From Cycas panzhihuaensis (lineage: Eukaryota > Cycadophyta), in NCBI GenBank assembly GCA_023213395.1, contig CM041465.1, positions 169,453,741-169,517,740 on the forward strand: 64,000 bases of DNA, given 5' to 3'. The position numbers and the translations under genes are program-made. This document shows positions 58,501 through 64,000 of the stretch, piece by piece. The notes below the pieces were generated by a model, which worked only from the letters and a program-made list of their open reading frames with translations, did no database searches and was not told the origin of the DNA. The first letter of the stretch is position 1. Each line of letters starts with the position of its first letter.

Positions 58501-59340
58501 TCTGCATCAGAATATGAGTTAATTAAAGAGGAAGAACTAGTTGTAGAGGTAGCTCCAACTCAAGAACCCAACATCTTAAGGAAATCAACTCATGAGAGAA
58601 GACAGCCTGACAGGTATATTCCTAAAGACTTTCATCGCTCCTCTTATATTTTATCTACTACATATTGTAATCCAGGTACTGTTCAGAAGGATCTAGAGTC
58701 AAAAGAGAGCCAACTTTGGATGAAGGCCATGCAGGAAGAAATGATAGCCTTGGATACAAATAATACATAGGATTTGGTGGATCTACCTAATGGCAGAAAA
58801 CCTGTTTATAACAAATGGATCTTTAAAAAGAAGTTCCAGGTAGATGGTACTATGGAAAAGTGCAAGGCTTGCTTGGTAGCAAAAGGCTATTCCCAAGTCA
58901 AGGGAATACATTTTAGTGAGGTATTTTCTCCTATTACAAAATTTGCTTCAATTAGATTTTTGTTAGCTATAACAGCTGCCTATGACCCTGAGGTGGATCA
59001 AATGGATGTGAAGACTGCATTTCTTCATGATGACATTGAGGAAGAAATTTATATATTGCAACTTGAAGGGTTTGAAGTTGTAGGAAAGGATATTATGATG
59101 TGCAAGTTAAAGAAGTCATTATATGGCTTGAAATAATTACCAAGGATGTGGTATCAAAAGTTTGATTCACAGATGTTGGCAAATGGTTTTGTGCACAACA
59201 AAGTAGATCATTGTGTTTATTATAAATAGGTTGGTGATTATTTTGTTATTTTGGCTTTATATATTGATGACATACTTTTAGTTAGTAATAATAAAGTAAT
59301 AAACCAACTTGTGAAGACCGATTAGCATCTCACTTTGAGA
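58501..59340 (+). pseudogene. Reverse transcriptase relic, element D
   Basis: WMKAMQEEMIALDTNNT starts the RT. The open stretch 58774-59136 has KPVYNKWIFKKKFQVDGTME, YSQVKGIHFSEVFSPITKFA, QMDVKTAFLHDDIEEEIYI and KKSLYGLK. The polymerase box is YIDD (about 59260-59272) with both Asp intact. A frameshift near 59325 precedes the connection domain. Confidence 0.88.
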
Positions 59341-60250
59341 TGAAGGACCTTGATGTTGCACATTTTATTTTGGGCATTAAAATTAAAAGGCATAAGAGAA
59401 ATAAGAAGATTTGGCTTAGCCAAAGACGATACATTGAGATAATATTACAACAGTTTAGGTTGCAAGATAGTAAACTAGTTAATATTCCTCTTCCTACTGG
59501 TTTAAAATTATCAGTTAAACATTCCCTAAAGACTCACTAAGAAGTTGAAGACATGGCATTTGTTCCTTATGCTAGTGTTGTTAGTAGTTTGATGTATGTG
59601 ATGGTTTGCACTCGACCAGACATTACCCATGTAGTGGGAGTAGTTAGCAGGTATATGTCAAACCCAGGTAGGGAGCATTGGGTGGCTATGAAAAGGATTT
59701 TTAGGTATTTGTGAGATACATCATACTATGGAATTTGCTATCAAGGAGATCTCATAGAGAGTAGAATAGTGACCTTGAGACATTTTGTTGATGCTGATTA
59801 GGCTAGAGGTCTTGACAGCAGAAGATCTACAAGTAGGTATATTTTTATCTTTTGTGGTGGTGCAGTCAGTTGGATGAGTAAAAGACAACAAGTTGTGGCA
59901 CTTTCTAATAAATAAGCTGAGCATATGGTAGCTACTCATGTATGCAAGGAAGTAGTTTAGTTACAGAGATTATGCATAGATATTAGCTTTAAGCAAGATA
60001 TTGTGAGGATTGATTGTAATAGTCAAAGTGTAATCTACCTAGCAAAGAACCTTATTTTCCATGCTTAGTCAAATCATATTGATGTGCAGTTCTATTTTGT
60101 GAAGGAAATGGTTCAAGATCATAAGGTAGACTTGCAGAAGATTACTACACAAGAAAATATTGCGTACTTATTAACTAAGATTATTAGCATAGAAAAATTA
60201 AAATGGTGTAGAATTACAATGGGTGTTTGTGATTTTGGCATTCAATAGTT
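59341..60250 (+). pseudogene. RT connection and RNase H relic, element D
   Basis: MKDLDVAHFILGIKIKRHKR and YASVVSSLMYVMVCTRPDIT are the connection blocks. RNase H pieces follow: FVDADQ-type site (FVDAD-stop-ARGLDSRRS), GAVSWMSKRQQVVALSNK, DCNSQSVIYLAKN and NIAYLLTKIISIEKLKW. Stops are few. Confidence 0.85.
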
Positions 60251-60280
60251 ATGTATACATGTTTTCTTATAAGTGTTCAA

Positions 60281-60292
60281 TAAGTGGGAGAT
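60281..60292 (+). other. Polypurine tract of element D
   Basis: TAAGTGGGAGAT immediately before the LTR start TGTTAGACATG. Confidence 0.75.
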
Positions 60293-60806
60293 TGTTAGAC
60301 ATGTTGAACACTTTGTAAGTGTTACATGGGTATAGGCATTACACCTGAGCCCTTTTGTGGGGTTCAGAGGCCCATTGTAGAGCCCCCGACTGGGGGTGTT
60401 TACGAGGGCAACGACCCTCCATATGGAGGTTCAGGAGTAGGAGCCCCCAAGAAAAACTTTTAAGTGTCTTGTGGGGGTCTTTTTTAGCCCAATGGTTTAT
60501 GTCCATTATATTGTAAAACTGTAAGGTGGTATCTTGTAATATTATGTCTATATATTCTTATATAACAGCACATGTAATATATGAATATGATGAGGATGTT
60601 ATGGTCGTGGATGAGTCAAGGAGAAGAGTTGGGGTTCATTCGTCTCTATAATTATTTAGCTATTGCTTAGATTAATAAAAGGTCTATGCTTAGACTTGAA
60701 TCTCTTGGTGTTCTTTGTTGAGTGTTTGATTTGTTTATGTTATTTGTTCTTTACATAGTTTAGAGTTATGTTTTCACATTACTTCTGTGATTATATTTTC
60801 TCTTCA
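60293..60806 (+). repeat. 3' LTR of element D
   Basis: 514 bp from TGTTAGACATG to TCTCTTCA, paired with 55699-56211. Followed by AGTAA. Confidence 0.92.
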
Positions 60807-60811
60807 AGTAA
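60807..60811. other. Target-site duplication of element D, right copy (AGTAA)
   Basis: Identical to 55694-55698. Confidence 0.88.
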
Positions 60812-60957
60812 GTCCGGTGACACTTGAGAAGGTTAAAATAAAACATAATTATACTAAAATGTTCATAAAATTAGTACTATTAGAGAAGTTTAAATGGTGC
60901 TTGACTTCTCTTGAGAAGGTGATGAATGGTCTAGGAAAGGTATCGAGTAAATTATTT
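60812..60957 (+). pseudogene. RNase H C-terminal end of element C
   Basis: The frame continues the RNase H interrupted at 55698: LEKVKIKHNYTKMFIKLVLL and EKFKWCLTSLEKV, corresponding to copia 'vhTkdNpADmlTK.vp..KF..C...l'. Asn and Thr of the motif are visible; the Asp-Met part is degraded. Confidence 0.75.
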
Positions 60958-60970
60958 TCAAGGTGGAGAT
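60958..60970 (+). other. Polypurine tract of element C
   Basis: CAAGGTGGAGAT next to the LTR start TGTTAGATAATG. Confidence 0.75.
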
Positions 60971-61629
60971 TGTTAGATAATGTGACAACAATGCTTTGGA
61001 GGCAAAAATTTTGATAGGTTAGAAGTGTGATCCCCCCCCCTAAACCTTCATGGGGGGAACTAAGGGGGCTAGGAGCTCCCCTTGGCCGAGGGGTGCCGAA
61101 ACCACCTCCACCTCCCCCCTGGTGAATAGGGGTTCAGGGGTGGTAACCCCTGACCTAAAAAGCTAGTACTATAAAATATACTAAATTATAAAGAAAATTG
61201 GTGTTGTTTAGTAAAAATGCCCTAGATTTTATGGTCAAGATTTGTGCCTTATATGACTCTCTCATATAGCCCAATATAGGGTGTTTTTTTTATTATGTTA
61301 ATGATATTCAATGTATTGAATATACTATATTAAGAAGAGGTATTTGGTTGTTGTTGTAAGCATTCTATTATAGATTATATACATTTCTCCACTCTTGGAT
61401 AATAAAGATTAATAACTTTCCTGTGTGGATGTTTCCCTAGCAAACTACTAGGGTTTTACTATATTATATCTAGTATATATGTTATGCTTTGGCTTTCTAA
61501 TTTATTTATTGTATTATCTTTAGTTTAAGAACTTACATGTTAAATTTCAGTTTCAATTCCTATAACTAGTTGTAAAATGGTTTAGATCTTGGTAGAAATT
61601 TCTGGTTATTGCAACCTAGTTTTCTTAAT
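60971..61629 (+). repeat. 3' LTR of element C
   Basis: About 659 bp, pair of 33525-34187. Starts TGTTAGATAATG after the purine tract. Carries the GC-rich C/G runs at about 61031-61160. Confidence 0.85.
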
Positions 61630-64000
61630 AGAAAAGCTATAATTAGGCTATATATTTATAAATTTACAAGGTAGTTTACCCTCATTTTAAAGTAATAATA
61701 GTAGTTTAAACTCTTATCAGGGCATCAAATAGTGTATCCTTATTTTAAAAATTAATTGATGATTAAAGGGGAAGCTGGAATGTTGTCCTAACCTCTCTAA
61801 TGGGCTTAATAGCTTGGGGTTGTTACCATAGTTTAGGCTCTTTAGTGAGTGCCCCTTAGAGGTAGTGATAAGGAAGTTGGTTTGTAGACTTGGCTTCATT
61901 GGTGGGCTTGATACCCCTGAACAAAAGCACCTACCTATGGTAGATAATACTCAAGGATAAAGGAGACTAATTGATCTATCTTAGTATTGTATTCCTGTGG
62001 GATGTATTGGATTGATACTATAAAAAAATATGATAAGAATGACTTGTCTTGGTTAATGAAAATATGTAGTTAAAGGTAACAAATTTGATAAACCTAGGTA
62101 AGCTAGCAAATAATAAATTAAAAATTAAAAGGTAATAAGATAGGACCATGGTAGACCTATAAGGCATTAGTCAAGGACTCAATAATAGAAGTATATTTAA
62201 TCATGTTATTAGTAACTATAGATAAATAAATCCTAGAGAAAGTCAAGACATGTCCTAATTAGTCTTGAATGGTCTAAGTTGGAGTAGTAGGGCTAGGGTT
62301 CCTATAGCTACCCTTGTTAATGTGAATGATTAATACCACAAGGAAATATAACAACAACTTAGAGACAAGTCAATGAATAAAAGGAATAGAATGGGAATTA
62401 ATCAACATCACTAGATCTCATATTTATATACTCACTTTGATTATAAAATTAGGTTAAGATGTAGATCCTATGAGTAGTTAGGTTTCACTATTATGGCAAG
62501 TATCCTCAAAATGTCAAGTAAGTTTCTATCATAATTGAGGCCACAATAGACCTAAATAGTTAGATACAAAGATCGTAAATGACTCATATATCTAGACCCA
62601 AGCTACAAACCATAGGTGGGAATGAAGTTAACATGCAACTTTCCCTAGATGTTAAGAAGGTGGTAGGAGATCTATATATAAATTTAAACTTTACAACACA
62701 CTTTTTTTTGTTATATATATATATATATAGTATATGTACTTTTTTTTTTTTTTTTTCAATATGAAAAGATGTTGTAGTGACAAATTAACTCATGGGGGAC
62801 TAGGTAAACTAATATGTAATAGTCAATTTTAATATAATGAATCCACACAAAACCTATGAACCTAGTGACGAGGGTTAAGCTACTGGGAGAATAGGAGCAG
62901 ATTGTATGAATCATCTCTTAAAGTTTTCATGTAAGACATGTATGAGAAAAGGGCTTTCAAAAAGATAACCATAACAAGATAGGTCATCTATCATAACAAG
63001 GATCAAATGGGACTATTTTTAGGAAGCACATCATAAGATAAAACTATTAGGAGCTCAAGTTACAGATGGCTTATTTATAGATCAACTAGTCATACATGAA
63101 AGGTTAAAAGAAAGTGGAAAGTATAAATGGTCTGTAAAGGGTGATTGCATGATAGTAAGAGGTACTCAAGACTTGATTATGTGGTTGGGACAATGCCATG
63201 ATACTATGACTTTTGGCTATAAAATTAATTATCCATAGGAGGTGTCATCTTGGGGATTTATTAAGCCAAGGTATGTAAAAAGGGCTAAGCAATGCTTAGC
63301 AAAAAAGGCCTATAAACATTGATATGCTAAGAGATAGTCCTTTAGAGTATGAACATTGGGATGCCAAGAGATAGTTACCTCTAGGTAGTATATATTTGAC
63401 TTTAAGGTCACTAATAGGCCTAATAATTATTAGAACTAATAGCCATAAAGGGGGATTTCAATGTACGCTGCAAAAAGAGACTATTACAATAATGGTAGTG
63501 TCAACTATATAAAACAAAAATTTAGAAAAATGTGGTCCTAATAAAATAAATAAGACTAAAAATAGGCATCCCAAAGTCTAGTTTGTGTTAGAAAATAAAA
63601 GACAAACCATGAATAATAACATAAACAAAGAAATCAAACAACCATGTACTATAAAATCATGTAAATAAAATTAGTAGAAGAATGTACATCCCTTAAGGGG
63701 TTTGCATTAATGATAGGTACATATATAGTAACAATGACCTTCTTTGTAGGCCATTCATAATAATAAGCCTCTATAACAACCTATGAACTAATAGCATGAT
63801 TCTTAATATAGCCCATCTATTAAGAGTGTTGCAAACATGGGCAAACATATGTATCCCTTAGTCAACATAAGGGATAGTAGTAATATAAATTCAATATTAC
63901 ATCCTAATAATCTCTCCCATAAGATTTAATTCATATTACCAATTAGAAACTACCAATAGAATAATGAAAAGCCTTAATCATAGTGCAACCTATTCACTAA
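61630..64000. other. Intergenic, no recognised gene or element
   Basis: AT-rich. It has a TA-repeat and a T-tract near 62714-62757, a copy of the dispersed 'ccatagttta' motif at 61825-61862, and two short direct repeats of about 27 bases ('acattg..atgc.aagagatag', near 63320 and 63354). ORFs are short and without motifs. Confidence 0.45.

Larger units (their letters stand above)
55699..60806 (+). mobile_element. Element D: complete but decayed Ty1/copia retrotransposon nested in C
   Basis: 5,108 bp with LTRs of 513 and 514 bp, perfect target duplication AGTAA, PBS, and gag, protease, integrase, RT and RNase H in copia order on the plus strand. The gag start (IEKCNGQNFELWKLKMED) and overall style are Tork/Tnt1-like, related to C but distinct. 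Frameshifts near 57235, 57767 and 59325 and many stops make it non-functional. Confidence 0.93.
33525..61629 (+). mobile_element. Element C: Ty1/copia retrotransposon enlarged to 28 kb by nested insertions and a duplication
   Basis: Direct LTRs at 33525-34187 and 60971-61629 enclose a plus-strand copia interior found in three pieces: gag-protease-integrase (34203-36582), RT plus most of RNase H (54255-55698) and the RNase H end (60812-60957). Gypsy E1 separates the first two pieces, and copia D separates the last two. A second copy of the first piece (49111-51306) lies inside. Without these additions C would be about 5 kb. The candidate target duplication AGAAA occurs at 33520-33524 and 61630-61634. 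Many stops precede the duplication, because they are shared by both copies of the first piece. Confidence 0.88.

Noticed and set aside
9356-60250. Genetic-code reassignment with TAG/TAA read as Gln, which would open many of the frames
   Set aside because: Frameshifts, CGA-to-TGA changes, loss of catalytic residues and stops at Trp positions are equally frequent, and the freshest element (B) uses CAA/CAG at the same sites. Decay by deamination explains all of it.
1-64000. Fungal repeat-induced point mutation as the cause of the transition bias
   Set aside because: The PBS type, copia gag families and Tat gypsy with archaeal-type RNase H are plant features. Methylated cytosine decay in plants gives the same direction of change.

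Overview
The window is nuclear DNA of a land plant, AT-rich, and made almost entirely of decayed LTR retrotransposons. The plant call rests on copia primer-binding sites complementary to initiator tRNA-Met (TGGTATCAGAGC and decayed forms), plant-type copia gag-pol domains, and a Tat-type Ty3/gypsy element with an extra RNase H of the DGGSRGNPGP type. I found no intact host gene, tRNA, rRNA or CRISPR. I cannot name the species.

Layout. 1-2300: intergenic DNA with one unassigned 110-codon ORF and copy 1 of a dispersed repeat (R1). 2301-13840: old copia element A (+), carrying in its leader a nested minus-strand gag-only LTR element G (3867-8494, 5-bp target duplication TTATT). 13841-16007: intergenic with a gypsy gag relic. 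16013-23608: copia element B (-), the best preserved element (target duplication ATCAT), inserted into copy 2 of R1. 23614-33524: intergenic, with a purine-rich tract, a minus-strand LTR end with polypurine tract, a ~49-bp minisatellite and an orphan copia LTR plus PBS (29751-30205). 33525-61629: copia element C (+), greatly enlarged by nested insertions. 61630-64000: intergenic with nothing recognisable.

Inside C, a Tat-type gypsy element E1 (-, LTR about 2.95 kb) inserted at 36582/54255 with target duplication GTTTC. A related gypsy element E2 (-, LTR 3.9 kb) lies within E1. A segment running from the copia gag into an E1 LTR then appears to have been tandemly duplicated (junction near 49110), and the E1 copy in the second unit collapsed to a solo LTR (51307-54254). 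A second copia element D (55699-60806, target duplication AGTAA) sits in C's RNase H region. All coding regions are broken. Most in-frame stops are TAG or TAA where Gln or Trp is expected, and LTR pairs differ mainly by transitions, as expected from long-term decay of methylated cytosine.

Nothing here acts as a functioning gene system. The most unusual items are the gag-only element with its gag beside the 3' LTR, the copy-collapse history of the C/E1 locus, the less decayed 1-kb insert inside the E2 LTR, and an unassigned reading frame before the polypurine tract near 26577.
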